64,000 nucleotides of DNA, taken from positions 7,440,001-7,504,000 of the forward strand of contig OY754475.1 of NCBI GenBank assembly GCA_963575645.1, read 5' to 3'. Under the pieces are notes generated by a model. It worked only from the letters and a program-made list of their open reading frames with translations. It was not told the DNA's origin and made no database searches. A program made the position numbers and the translations under genes. Each line of letters opens with the position of its first letter. Position 1 is the stretch's first letter. Below are positions 31,119-42,990 of the stretch, piece after piece. The DNA is from Xanthostigma xanthostigma. Taxonomy: Eukaryota; Arthropoda; Insecta; Raphidioptera; Raphidiidae.

Positions 31119-31564
31119 AGTAATGAGAAGTAATGAAAATTAAAATCAAATCATTAAAAAGTTGAAAATTCAGTTGAAATTGTTCAAATTGGCAAGAATA
31201 AAAGTCCATAATCGAAAAGTGGTAAGGTTTAATACATTTTTTATTGATTAAAAGTCTCCTAATTAAATTGGAAAAAAATTTAAAATATTTTTAAGACATC
31301 GATGCTTTACCCAGTTAGTTTTCGGAACTGCTGACATTATTTGGTTATTAAAATGTACCGTTTGCATGCTAGGTTGACATATTTTCCATAAGACTACATG
31401 TACATTTTTTTTTAATTTTTCATTTTATAAATCTCCTAATGATTTTGGATCTTTTACAGAAAATTTTGTCTAAAAAAATCTATTAAAAAAACTTTATTTC
31501 AGATTTTTTTCATTATCTTCGTTTAACACCTCAACCTCCTGAAGTGTGAAAACATGCATTCTTT
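31119..31564. other. Intergenic DNA, no gene seen
   Basis: AT-rich and featureless apart from poly-T and poly-A runs. Confidence 0.5.
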
Positions 31565-32350
31565 CTAAATTTAAATAGTTGGCAAAACCAAAAGTTCACA
31601 TCCCGCAAGTTTTCCACTGTACATATTATAATGAAAAAAAATTGAGAAAATAGATTTAAAAAAAAAACAATTAAAAAAATAGAAAAAAAAATAAAAATAA
31701 AATGGAATAGAAAAAAAAATTTACTTGGTGTCAGCGGGAATCGAACTCGGCACCTTGCTATTACTGGACTACGCGTTTAACCACTCGGCCATTCTGATAT
31801 CCCAGCTTGCGTTGTTATTATGGTATAGAAGTGGAGCAGTTATTCTACGTAATACACTACATTACAATAACAGTAATAGGTATTTTTTTGTTTTTTTAAG
31901 GTTTTTTATTTTAACTATTAGCTGTCAAAAATAATAAAATAAAACTGTTTATAAAAATTAAACTACTGAACACATTTATGTGAATTTAAATAGGGTTCTG
32001 GTCTGATAGTAAACAAAGTGAATAAAATATAACCCAAGGCAATCCGACCAAAATTGCGATCTGTAGAGTCGTGACGTACGTACATACGTACATCCGTACA
32101 TACGTACAGACCAACCGACAACTGCTGTTTGTAACTTTCAATTACAATTTTAATAGTATTTATGAACTCGAATTGATTTAAAAATGGTTCTGTTTTATAG
32201 ATCAGAATCTCCTCTTTTCAAAAAGCTTCAATTTGAATGGATTTCGTGTGAAATTAACTTAGATATAACTTCTTATATGAACGAAAGTCAGCTCTGACGC
32301 TCAAAGCGATAATAAAGCACATACCGCTAATTTAGCGGTATGTGCAATAA
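31565..32350 (-). mobile_element. tRNA-Leu-like element with terminal hairpin, copy 2
   Basis: Inverted copy of 3887-4728, from AATAGTTGGCAAAACC to the hairpin GCACATACCGC/GCGGTATGTGC at 32317-32346. The tRNA-like block is at 31729-31797 (minus). Agreement between copies over nearly the whole length shows a defined mobile unit. Confidence 0.7.
31729..31797 (-). repeat. tRNA-Leu-like block, copy 2
   Basis: Minus strand TCAGAATGGCCGAGTGGTTA, then B box AGTTCGATTCCC, ending CTGACA. Slightly shorter than copy 1 in the anticodon region, again not a working tRNA. Confidence 0.6.
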
Positions 32351-33066
32351 TTTACTCGGGAACTTGGATAAATCTATTTTATGCTAACATTTATACAGCT
32401 AGTTTCGTCATAAGGCAATACGAAATTAAGGGAAATTAAAAATAAAAATTGTTTGTATGTTTTCCTGTAATATTTTTTCGTTTAGAAATTATATAAATAC
32501 TGTGGGTGTGGGATTCCTGCAAAGTTTGCGCACCGCTGACCTAGGACAACATTATAAATCACTTGATTGGAATTTATTATTCATCCGGGGAACCACAGAC
32601 ATTTATTTCAACAAACCAGTCACTGTTTTCAACGACAGAGAGCGCTGTATAGTTGTGAAACTATGAACATATCTCTCTCTCTTTCTCCGTCCCGCGAGAA
32701 TAGTGAAGTGAGCGGCGTATCGTATGTCGATGTGCGGATACCAACGTCCTGAGGGTTTCATTTGGCTTTACCGGATCGAGTAGGTGTGCTCTGAGCACAA
32801 TTCTATAGAGCAGCATCTGGCAATATGAAGCGAACCGAGAAATTGATTAAATCAGTTGATTGTATTCTGCATTCACAATCAACATGTATTTACTGTATGT
32901 TACATACAGGGCTGCTTGATTTGCCTGGGAAAAAACCACTGAACCTATTTTTGTAAGATTTATGTGTGACCACTCTGAAGGTAATGGTATGGTCTAATTA
33001 AATTGAACAAAACTAATTAAAATCAGTACACAACTAGCAGAGATATCACGGAACATACATAAATAA
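32351..33066. other. Intergenic DNA, no gene seen
   Basis: Two overlapping plus frames of 60-70 codons (32457-32752) lack motifs. A (CT)n patch lies near 32672-32690. Confidence 0.5.
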
Positions 33067-33068
33067 TT

Positions 33069-33330
33069 AATATAGTTTAAAAAAAACTAAAAAACACGCT
33101 TTATATCGAACTAAAAAGTAAAAAATAATTTTTTTTTTAAATAAGCTAAAACAATAATGAATAAAAAATACAAGTATTATTGTGAAAAAGCGTGGGGCGC
33201 TCGATGTACGAAAATGTGGAACAAAGCGCCCCACGCTTTTTTCACAATAATACTTGTATTTTTTATTCATTATTGTTTTAGCTTATTTTAGTTCGATATA
33301 AAGCGTGTTCTTTAGTTTTTTTAAACTATA
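33069..33330. repeat. Fold-back repeat with GC-rich inner hairpin
   Basis: Outer arms TAGTTTAAAAAAACTA-like and inner arms AAAAAGCGTGGGGCGC (centre near 33205) are inverted copies over about 120 bases each. Probably a MITE. Ends are A/T-rich and I cannot see a target duplication. Confidence 0.65.
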
Positions 33331-33393
33331 TTTATTTTACATTTTTTAGTTCGATTTATTGTCAAAAATTTGCCGAAAAAAAAATTTTTTTTT

Positions 33394-33465
33394 CGGCGTG
33401 GACGGGATTAGAACCCACGACCCGTGATTCCGACCGCACGGCTAGCCAGTGTACTTACAGTGCTG
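33394..33465 (-). repeat. tRNA-like block
   Basis: Minus strand has a B box GGTTCTAATCCC, a CGTGCGGTCGGAATCACGGG segment where the anticodon arm should be, and a weak A box (CTGGCTAGCC). Looks tRNA-derived; no amino-acid type assigned. Confidence 0.4.
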
Positions 33466-34009
33466 GCATATTATACCACTATATAAACCACTTGCTGTAG
33501 TCCAAACGAGTTTACAAATATACATACATACAAACTTACAAGTGAAACTAATATAAAGCGTGAAAAAACGTGTCGAATTGTATTAAAAAAACCGACGCAG
33601 TATAATACAAGCCACGGATCTAAAAGGTTCGGAAATTAGTCACAAACTGCGTCGCAAAGGCACATTTTAAAGCCGTTGATACTCCCATCACCTCCCAGCT
33701 ACCTGCACGGAACGTGCGCTCGTCGGTGATTGGCCGTGATCGCTTGTTGCCTTTGTCACTTGTCGCTTTCCTGCTTTATAGTACAGTCGAGTACGCTATT
33801 GTCAAGTTGTTATTTTAGTTTTGTTGAGTTGCGAGTTTGTAGTTTTTCAACAGACTGTACAAACGTAGACCCGCATTCGCTTCTAACTTCCGAGCCTTTT
33901 AGATTCGTGGCGCGTATTATAATACTGGATTACAGAACATTATTAAAAAATCGTATTGGACCTTGGTTTGCGACAATCGACTATAACAAATGACTGGTCT
34001 ACGTAGAAA
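33466..34009. other. Intergenic DNA, no gene seen
   Basis: The 87-codon plus frame (33730-33993) is Cys/Ser-rich with no family motif and overlaps the start of the next repeat. I do not call it. Confidence 0.45.
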
Positions 34010-34330
34010 ATAATCGCCTTTTGAAGCCGGCTTTGTAGATGGGTTTGATGCGCGCGCAGTGACAGTTCGAATGTTAACAAAAGTGAACGTTTATTGTCTC
34101 TGAACCGAACACACACCATGACGCCATTTTTGTGTGTCCACGTGACAAGATACTTACCGTTTTCTGATTGGTTCTTGCTTAAAATAAGTAGACAAACAAG
34201 CACAATAAATAGCCCCGCTTCTAATTTTGAAATCCACACAGTGACGTCATTTCCATCTTCGCAGCCAGCGCGCCAGCCAGTACATGTCCCAGCGGCAAAA
34301 CCGTGTCCAGCGGAGTTTTTGCGTGACGGG
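34010..34330 (-). repeat. GC-richer dispersed repeat, second copy
   Basis: Inverted relative to 28556-28985 in part (shared TGGGTTTGATGCGCGCGCAG, GACAGTTCGAATGTTAACA), with CACAGTGACGTCATTTCC in common with 37380-37430. Belongs to the family complete at 37044-37485. Confidence 0.5.
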
Positions 34331-35459
34331 CGGACATACGAATGTTTTCTGTTCTGTTTATAGTTAAGATTAGGTTTATCTTAAAGACAGTCTGTAAGTT
34401 TACAAACGACAAGGTGTCTGGATGTTGGTACTTCTGTATGCTTTTGTTGTAATAATAACGCAAAGTAGAGAATCATGTTATGGTAGCACTGCACTGCTAT
34501 CTGCGGCTCTATTCACTTCGTTCTATCTCATTCTAACATAGACTCGCCGCGGTATGTCCTGTCTTTGTCGCTAACTCTGATAACGTTAGTTAATCTAATA
34601 TTCTCGACGGATGCTATTTTCACTATATACAATGTGACTTAATTGAAGCGCTATATAGTAATATAACGCATTTATCGTCCGTTTTTCGACATCTCCATCG
34701 CTAGCCAGGCGGTCCGAATCATCGTTACTTTGAAAACATATTGTAATAAAACTGTTTGTTCAGTGACGTTAAACTATTTATTTACAAATATAAAAGTCAA
34801 CGAAACAAAATACAAAATTATGTGTTATGCACACACAGAAACACATATGCTATGCTGATACTCTATATACACGATGATCCGCTACAATATTCAGCCAATA
34901 AACGTTCATTAATAATAATAAAAATCGATTGCGTATCACATGTGAAAAGTTATTTATTGTAAAAATATGAACATTATTATCAATTATAATAATAGCAACC
35001 CTTCTTTCACAACACGAATTCGCTATGTTTAGTGAATTTTTAACAATACAATGGACATTTTGGCATTGCGTACATTTATGAAAAAATAACTTTCTATAAA
35101 TGGAAGACGTTTAAAAAAAGGTAAACAGAAGCACAAATGCGATATACAAAAATCTCGTTTCTGATTGATGCGAAGCATGCAATTTAACATGTTGCGCTTC
35201 ATTTTGGTCACTAAAGAATGAGTGTTAAGTTATTTGCTAAAAACAATGTAATGAAACTAAAATAAATTTATAATAAATTTACCTCTTAACTCCTTCGACA
35301 GGAAAGAAATCGGGAACTCTGGTGACACGAAAGTTATAATTAGTTTTTAATGGAAAATAATTACTGCCCGTAAATGATTTTAATTTATGTATAACGTAGG
35401 TATGTATACAAATTTGTTGATGTTTTTTGCTCTTTTTACCTCTTTTCCTGTATTCAGTG
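34331..35459. other. Intergenic DNA, no gene seen
   Basis: No repeats that recur and no coding motif; AT-rich from 34740 onward. Confidence 0.5.
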
Positions 35460-35797
35460 TAGGCAGGGCCGTAATTAGTTTTTTGGGACCCTGGACACTG
35501 TGCCACCATACACTAAATATTAGGATTTTGGAAGGCGCTAAAAAGTTTTTAGCTAGGTATCTTTCCACCGATTTCTACGAATAATTTTAAATTTACGTAT
35601 ATTTTCCCTGTGTTTTTTAGCCATTATGTTGTTGAGCCGTACTAGAAAGGGGAGAGGTGGGTTAGTTTTTTGAACAGGTTCCCAAAAAGTCGTTGATAGG
35701 CGTTCAATTTTTTTTTTAATATAATGCGAATTTTTCCTATATTTCTGGGGCCTCCCATCCTTTTGGGCCCTGAGCACGTGTTTATTGCCCCTGCCTA
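35460..35797. mobile_element. TAGGCAGGG-ended element, hAT-like
   Basis: Begins TAGGCAGGGCCGTAATTAG and ends TTTATTGCCCCTGCCTA, a short imperfect inverted repeat. The GGGCCTCCCATCCTTTTGGG stretch near the right end resembles hAT subterminal sequence. No duplication seen. Confidence 0.5.
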
Positions 35798-37043
35798 ATA
35801 GCCGAGTTCTTTTTAGTTATTAGTTTCGTTTTTGTGCAGCTGCGTTTCTTGTTGTTTTTTTTTTTTTTTATTAATTTTTATTTTCTTCCTTTTAGCTAGT
35901 CATTTTGTCGCATTCGTGTTTTTTTTATTTTTTATTTTGTACACTCGAAAAACAGTCGGGTAAACATTTTGGAAGTGAGCTTTAAAGTTAAGTTCCGTTT
36001 TGAAACATCTAAATTTTTGATACCTAATTAAACATAAAAAATGACGCTTATAATATTTCTGCATGTGACAATTTATTTTTTAATTCTAAAATCAGTTGAT
36101 ATAAAAGCGTTTTTAAAACGTAGGGTGTATTTAAGTATTCTTGTACAGTGTGTTTGTAAACTTCCGAATTTATATTAACTGACGTAAAATACACTTACCT
36201 AACATATTTTTTATGTGATGGTACAATTTTTGTGTCTAATAATGATTGATATTTTACTCGTTGCCGAATGTTTTCTCTTAATTTTTTCCAATTCACTGAA
36301 ACATCTCAAGTGAGAAATTAAAAAAAAGAAAACTTGATTACACATGTTTTTATATTACCTATAACAAAATTGTTTTCAGAAAATGTCTGATGAAGTCACG
36401 AATATAACGAAGCAAATTAGAAATAATAATATGTACACTGTGTTAATTTAAAATATTCAAAAATAAAACGAATCCAACCAAACTGTGATACAGTATTGTA
36501 TTGTTTAATTTCGTATGTTTTCGACAACACTGTACAATTATGTAAATATTTTTAAAATCTGATAAAAAAATGCTTATTTAAACATAAAAAATACATGCAA
36601 TATTATATAGGTAGTTTTATGCCTAATGTCACTAAAAAAAGTATATTTATTTATGGTTGCTTACTCAAAATAGTAGTTTATGTGTCTATAGTACATTGTG
36701 TTGAAACGATCGACCAGCGAGTTGTAACAATCACACAAGTCATAATAGCAATACCTTCGAGATACACACTACGTATTTTGCACGTACCGTCTATAACAGC
36801 TGATTTTCACTTTTTAATAAATATATAATTATATATCTGACAGTTGATTGTTCGGCCATATTGGAATCTATTTGGATTGTTAACGAATACTGCGCCTGCT
36901 TTACTGTCTCTGTTGCTCGTTGGTTTTTTGTATAATTTTCACTTCGAAACATTTTTCTATGTCTTGAAAAGCGATCTTGTTCTATGTAGATAGTCTTTTG
37001 TTTTTGTGTGACGTATGGAAACAGTAATTGTATGATCACAGTC
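35798..37043. other. Intergenic DNA, no gene seen
   Basis: AT-rich; frames at 36595-36828 and 36791-37039 overlap on opposite strands and lack motifs. A CTGATGAAG at 36388 looked hammerhead-like but lacks the partner core. Confidence 0.5.
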
Positions 37044-37485
37044 TAAAGGCCGCTGCACACGAGGCTAGAAACGCTGCTAGATTCCTTGCTAGATTTACCT
37101 ACTAGTTTTCTAGCGCTGGTTTTCTTGATTGCTGTTAAATGCTCGCTTCACACGAGACTATTTTTCAAGTTTGTTTTGTGAATAGATCTGGTGCGCGCGC
37201 AGTAACAGTTCGAATATAAACACAGAGCAAAACGTGTCTGTTGTCTGCGACTGACGCCATATGGGCGTTTGTTCAAGTGCCCACGTTAAGATACTGCTTC
37301 TTGATTGGTTCTTGCTGATACCTAGCAGCAAATCTAGCAGGGAAAATAGCCCCTGTTCTAATTTTAAAACCTATCTTCTGAGCTAGCAAGGCAGCCCGCA
37401 GTGACGTCATTTCCAGCTTCGTACTCAGCCTACCGGCTAGCAGAACTCCTAGCAGCGTTTTTAGCCTCGTGTGCAGCGGCCTTTA
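37044..37485. mobile_element. Complete GGCCGCTGCACACGAGGCT TIR element
   Basis: Perfect terminal inverted repeats TAAAGGCCGCTGCACACGAG and complement; flanks continue the palindrome by a few bases (GTC/GAC). 442 bases, internally rich in GCTAG repeats, non-coding. Scraps elsewhere: 6063, 8526, 28556, 34010, 52608. Confidence 0.75.
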
Positions 37486-38120
37486 GACGATTGTCAAATC
37501 AGATTTTATGACAATACTTTCAGCACTAGTGTCTTAATATATTACTACACTTGGTATCAGTTAAGTTTTCGGCTGCTTGTCGAACACTCGGTATATATAT
37601 TTAACGGAGGATGAAGTAAAAAACGGAATTCAGAATAAAAAAAAAAGGATTCGACGACCATAATATGTACGAATAATTAATCTTTTCATACGTGGATAAA
37701 AACAGCGATGCTTTTGTTTTTATGTAGTACCTACACAGGAATAAACAATAGAAAGCAATGGTTCAAAATCCAATCGTATAGGTTATGTATGTAGAAGACA
37801 TATGCATTTTTTTTAATCTTTTGTATTTTAATGTTTGTTGACTTTATGTTATCAAAATGTTGCTGTAGCCAGTTGCCTAAACATTTTAAGGACCTCGGGC
37901 GTAATCTGGTTTTGAGGCGTTCTCTAAATAAAAAAAACATGTTTTCAACATCTTTGTTTTGTTATCGTTTTTATTTTATTGAAGTAAAACTATTTTTGGA
38001 CGCGTTTTGTACATTTTTTGCGAAAAGGCAACTCGATGAGGTGGCGTTACGAAAAACTGTGACGTTTATGAAGTCCGTTTATTCACTATAGCTCACCTAT
38101 ATACATAATATACCTAACAA
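37486..38120. other. Intergenic DNA, no gene seen
   Basis: Frames at 37731-37940 (minus) and 37831-38091 (plus) overlap and show no family motif. Confidence 0.5.
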
Positions 38121-38695
38121 AAAATTGGTTGTCTGTAAAGTCGGTTTACGGACGATAGTTTTACGTGATAACGTATTCCGTAATACATAACCTAAATTTA
38201 TATAATAATTATAATAATTCGAATCTATGATATTGCATCTTTCGCTTCAAATTTAGGTTAATTTTATTTATTAAAATTACTTACCATATAATATAATTGT
38301 TTTTTTAACTTTCTTTCTTTCGTATTTATTTTAAGTCTCAAAGATTAGCTGTCATAATATTTTGAAAACAGATGTTTCGCTGTTTATATAAAATTCCAAA
38401 ACCTACTTACAATATTTAAGTATTTTCATACGTCAAAAAATTGATTTTTATAATGATAAAATTTGTAAGAAAACGATTTTTTCGAGAGATGAGACCTAGC
38501 TAAAACGATTTTTTGCCCCCCAAAATCCCTTTTCAGTAAATTTCATCCAAATCGTTAGGGCCGTTTTCGAGAAAAGCACGCACTGGGTCAGGCGGAACGT
38601 TAGGAACGTTACACTTTTTCGTGCATGCAGCCGGTGTTTTATCAATTTATAAGATTGGTGATTCATCAATTTATAAGACGTTATCACGTCAAAAA
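38121..38695 (+). mobile_element. GACGTTATCACGTC family, long copy 1
   Basis: From AATTGGTTGTCTGTAAAG to GACGTTATCACGTC plus an A run. The body includes CACGAAAAAGTGTAACGTTC on minus. Nearly identical to 45316-45890 and inverted relative to 39611-40190. Ends share only ACGTGATAACGT as an inverted repeat. Repeated 60-odd codon frames (ITSYKLMNHQSYKLIKH) are read from the repeat itself and are not genes. Confidence 0.8.
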
Positions 38696-38814
38696 TTCTT
38701 TATACAGTCGAACCTAGATAAGCAGGAGTTCAAGGGACCGCGATCTCTTTTTCGCTTATGGAGGTTTTTCACTAACCCGAGTTTCTAGCTTATACAGGTA
38801 TAGAAGTGGTCTTT

Positions 38815-39090
38815 CTCACTTAAGAAATTTCTAATTTGCCCCCTCCTGGGCCAAAAGCTGCGTATACCCATGTTAACGTCATAAAAAAAGACAAAGTTTT
38901 TGAAACAGAGATACTTTATTCAGATTGAATGCAAGTACATCAACCAATCCTATCATCGAAGAAATCAGGGAATTACATCGGAGAAAGAAACGCAGATATA
39001 TTTTTGATACGCTTTGTTGCGTTCACTCACCGCACATTGAGTAAATAGGCAATGATTCATATAGTTAATTATAATAGATATATGAAATAA
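38815..39090 (-). repeat. Dispersed repeat shared with 54095-54430
   Basis: Contains GAATGCAAGTACATCAACCA, GGAATTACATCGGAGAAAGA and CTCACCGCACATTGAGTA, found inverted at 54095-54430. Ends resemble hAT-type GGCGTACCC sequence. A pogo-like end (CAGTCGAACCTAGATAAGC, 38706) lies just before it without a visible partner. Confidence 0.6.
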
Positions 39091-39610
39091 ATATACACTG
39101 CACTATACTCCTTGCTCTTTTTGTTGAATATTTTGACGTTCACCCAAAAAACCGACCGACGGCGTTAGTGTAAACGTCAAAATAATAATATTTTAACCTA
39201 ACCCAAGTGCACACAAAACTTCCACTAAGTTTAATGTTTTAGATGAGGCGTTTTAAATAATGGCTCCTTTAATTTTGGTGAGCAACGTAGATATTCAGTT
39301 CAGCGTGTGCTAATCTACATTGCCTACGGTAAATGCATGTTCCACGCACATAATATCGGGCAGGTAGTTGAGGATATCCCTCTCTCGGCGACGACAAATC
39401 CATCTTCCGGAGGTCGATAATACAATCTCACTTCGCCCTCCTCCTCAATTCGTTTAACCGGTGTCACTCTATCACGTTTTTGTTCGTAACACATTTTTCA
39501 GTACTCTATATGAATATTGATGGTTCGAAAATAATAGACAATCATACAACATAGTACAATAATTTGTCGCACGTAGTACTTTGGGGGTAGTCCAGTAATT
39601 ACGCGAGCTG
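39091..39610. other. Intergenic DNA, no gene seen
   Basis: Spacer between inverted copies of the GACGTTATCACGTC family; no recurring repeat. Confidence 0.5.
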
Positions 39611-40190
39611 TTTTTGACGTGATAACGTCTTATAAATTGATGAATCACCAATCTTATAAATTGATAAAACACCGGCTGCATGCACGAAAAAGTGTAACGT
39701 TCGTAACGTTCCGCCTGACCCTGTGCGTGCTTTTCTCGAAAACGGCCCTAACTATTTGGATGAAATTTACTAAAAAGGGATTTTGGGGGGCAAAAAATCG
39801 TTTTAGCTAGGTCTCATCTCTCGAAAAAATCGTTTTCATACAAATTTTATCATTATAAAAATCAATTTTTTGACGTATGAAAATACTTAAATATTGTAAG
39901 TAGGTTTTGGAATTTTATATAAACAATGAAATAATTGTTTTCAAAATATTATACAGTTAATCTTTGAGACTTAAAATAAATACGAAAGAAAGAAAGTTAA
40001 AAAAAAACAATTATATTATAGGTGGTAAGTAATTTTAATAAATAAAATTAACCTAAATTTGAAGCAAAAGATGCAATATCATAGATTCGAATTATTATAA
40101 TTATTATATAAATTTAGGTTATATATTACGGAATACGTTATCACGTAAAACTATCGTCCGTAAACCGACTTTACAGACAACCAATTTTTA
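39611..40190 (-). mobile_element. GACGTTATCACGTC family, long copy 2
   Basis: Inverted relative to 38121-38695 with high identity throughout, so the two form an inverted pair with a spacer of about 0.9 kb. Ends in T run, GACGTGATAACGTC and CAGACAACCAATTTTT. Confidence 0.8.
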
Positions 40191-40205
40191 TTTTTTGAAG
40201 TGAAT

Positions 40206-40510
40206 TCTTCTTTAAAAACGGGGGTAAACTCGTTTCCCTATGTAACGGAATTTGTCACGAAATTGTACTATTAGTAACCCTATATAAACAATGATTCTTT
40301 GTAAGTGTTGTAAGCGCGCAACAATTTGTGTTTTTAGTTTTTTTTTTATTCTTTTTAAGTAGGTATACCTATTACCTATACATACAATTTTCGACTAATT
40401 TATTAGAATAATACTTGAGCTAAAAAAACAATATTTGCAGTAAAATTGCGAAAGTTTTGCTGTCTGCTTGTGTTTTCTTATTTATTATTTGCAGTAAACC
40501 TGCGAAAAAA
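40206..40510 (+). mobile_element. tRNA-Asp-like element, copy lacking the tRNA block
   Basis: Inverted match to 19070-19475. At 40300-40330 only AAGCGCGCAACAATTTG-like edges of the tRNA block remain. It abuts the palindromic MITE that follows. Confidence 0.55.
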
Positions 40511-40515
40511 TTTAA

Positions 40516-40750
40516 AATGTGTTCCGAGAGCGCATTACAGAAGTGAAACTTCTAGTTGCAAATAATACGATTGCATTTGGACAAGTGGAAAAAATGTGTT
40601 ACGAGATAGTTTCACGTTCAGATTAGCTTGTTCAGACGAAATATCTTAACGTGAAACTATCTCGTAACACATTTTTTCCACTTGTCCAAATGCAATCGTA
40701 TGATTTGCAACTAGAACTTTCACTTCTGTAATGGGTTCTCGTAACACATT
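40516..40750. mobile_element. Palindromic MITE, full copy
   Basis: Arms of about 105 bases run from AATGTGTTCCGAGAGCG to its near-complement; loop near 40625-40645 (TTGTTCAGACGAAATATC). Short forms at 9131 and 18673 derive from it. Confidence 0.8.
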
Positions 40751-41235
40751 ATTAATTTTTTTTTTTTAATTTTGACCCCCCATATCTTGTTGTCAAGTTT
40801 GCAGTTGGGGAAGAGGACAACTTGTTGTACAGGTGGCTGTAGCATCGAAATCTGGGGGAATCACCGGCGCTGTAATGGATGAAGGTATAGTCGGGGGCTT
40901 ATGGAGGTATAATAGACTTATCGACCTACCTGTGCGACTTTAAGCTCTTCGGTAAGCTTGTAAGCTTTCGTAGAAGCGCCGCGGCTGATTTAGCTGGAGG
41001 ACATTCTCGCTACCATGTCTACAAAGACTACCAATCAACATTTTCGAATTAGTTGAATGTATAAGACGGGGGGTTACTACGATAGGTAAACTCACGTGTA
41101 TTGAACTAAAATCTTAACTCGATACTCTCGGAAAGATTAAATCGCTTATGTCGAATTTTAAAGGAGCCGTACCCAAAGAGACGAACCCTATTATCTCTGA
41201 TTAATACGCGAAGAAAAAACGTTGTACCCCTTTTT
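40751..41235. other. Intergenic DNA, no gene seen
   Basis: GC-richer than its surroundings but without a recurring repeat or a frame worth calling. Confidence 0.5.
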
Positions 41236-41672
41236 ATAATAATAATAATAATAAGCTTTTATTTTAAGAAACTGTAAAATACAGTATTAAAAATGTCAGG
41301 TGAATGAACATTACAGTAAATATTCATTTAAATTATAAAAAGCGTTTTCCAGCAAATACATTTTCAGAGAATTTCTGAAATGTTTTACATCTGTAGCTAA
41401 TTTTATCTGTGCAGGCAGTTTATTAAAAATAGTTACCCCTAGATGGGGTGGGGATCTTTTGCTCAGATTTAAGCGACTATAAGGAACTCTTAGAGTGCTT
41501 TTTTGTTGTGAATATCAGAACCTAGTTCATATTTATCTTTATTTGTAAAAGTATATAAAGCTGATTCAAAAATGTAAGATGATGTTAAAGTAAATACTTT
41601 GAATTTTTTGAAGAGTTCCCTATAGGAGCTAGACTGTGTCACCCCGCCAATACATCTAACAATCCTCTTCTG
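41236..41672 (-). mobile_element. LINE 3' end, copy 2
   Basis: Same family as 681-975: (ATT)n tail at 41236-41254, AATAAAAGCTT, 3' UTR and ORF2 tail. It extends further 5' than copy 1. Confidence 0.8.
41311..41672 (-). pseudogene. LINE ORF2 C-terminus, frameshifted
   Basis: First frame (41490-41672): QKRIVRCIGGVTQSSSYREL, then FKKFKVFTLTSSYIFESALY and GSDIHN, then a stop. Second frame (41311 to about 41507): STLRVPYSRLNLSKR ... LLENAFYNLNEYLL-stop. The Q-K-R-x-x-R, L-F-K-x-x-x-L-T and Y-I-x-E motifs are those of Jockey/CR1 ORF2 C-termini. Compared with copy 1, about 14 bases covering N-T-R are deleted, causing the shift. Confidence 0.8.
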
Positions 41673-42419
41673 TTATGCATATTGCGCGCACGAAGGAGTA
41701 TTGGATTTGGCATAGTTAACGTTCATAGGAGAAGGAGCGCAGAATGATAAAATGTATGTACCCTATAATATGTGTCACTAATGCATTAAATAAAATAAAA
41801 TATTCATTGTTTACGTTCATACACTGTAAAAAATCGTTCTTGGTTTGTGTTCATACACTTTAAAAACATTAATGAGAGGAACGGGGGCTTGTAATGTATA
41901 AATTACTAACAAATAAACGAAATTTCAACAATCTCGGAAATTCTCACGGCGTTATCAAGATTTAATTGTATCTTTATACTTTTTTGAATGCATTTTTTTT
42001 TAATTTCAGATATACATCGAAATATGATCAATTAACTGCGAAATATAGAAAATAAAGGTAAGAATTTTTTAATTATTTTATTTCAAACCTACTTCTTAAA
42101 GACTTTGTTTGGTTTTTTAAATCATAATAGATGTGGTCAAAACAAAACGAATTATGGTCAATGTTTAATAATTGTGTGGATTATAATAATAATCTATTTT
42201 TGTCGGAATAAAACATACAACTTTACAATTATCATAAAAATATACCTTTTATGCAAAACTGCTAATCAAGACACTGACATATTCAAGGTTTTCTGACATA
42301 AGTTAAACCAATAATAAAACTAAAAATTGTTTGAAAATGTACAATTAAAAATAAATAGCACGCCACTGACCTAAATTTAAGACGACTCATCGATTTTAAA
42401 ACGACGATTACCTGTCGTA
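41673..42419. other. Intergenic DNA, no gene seen
   Basis: AT-rich; short motif-free frames only. Confidence 0.5.
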
Positions 42420-42990
42420 TAGGCATAGTTAAAAGTTTAGTTACCCGTAACTTCCACCATGCAAACATATTTTTGTATTGCAACAGGACGGTATCTTGAT
42501 ACGGACCTGTTCTACGCATAAATTGTTAACCTATACCAGTAGCTAGGCTGTAGATTATAGAAGTTCGATAACTAAGGTCATTGCCGCACAAGATAACTGT
42601 AGTTTATGCTGTGCGCGTAATGGATTACACAAACCCGTAGCTTCCACCACGCAAACATTTTTTTGTATTTCAACTCGACGGTACCCTGATACGGACCTGT
42701 TCTACGCATAAATTGTTGACCTATACCAGTAGCTACGCTGTAGTTTATAGAAGCTCGATAACTAAGGTCATTGGCGTACAAGATAACTAGTTTTTGCTGT
42801 ACGTAATGGATTACACATACCCGTAGCTTCCACCACGCAAAGTATTTGTATTGCGAGTTACGAACCTGCTCCGTATAAATTGCTCACCTATACCAACGGT
42901 TTGGTTGGGTTATTGTAGATTATAGACGTTCAATAACTAAGGTCATTGGCGTCCGAGATAACTAGTTTATGATGGACATAATATAACGAT
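42420..42990. repeat. Three diverged tandem units of about 180-190 bases
   Basis: The phrase CCCGTAGCTTCCACCACGCA / TACGGACCTGTTCTACGCAT / AACTAAGGTCATTG recurs with starts near 42440, 42635 and 42820. Single units of the same phrase occur near 43695 and 55680. Old tandem duplication. Confidence 0.65.

Noticed and set aside
36380..36420. CTGATGAAG near 36388 as another hammerhead
   Set aside because: There is no GAAA partner after a stem II; the following AACGAAGC does not fit the core.
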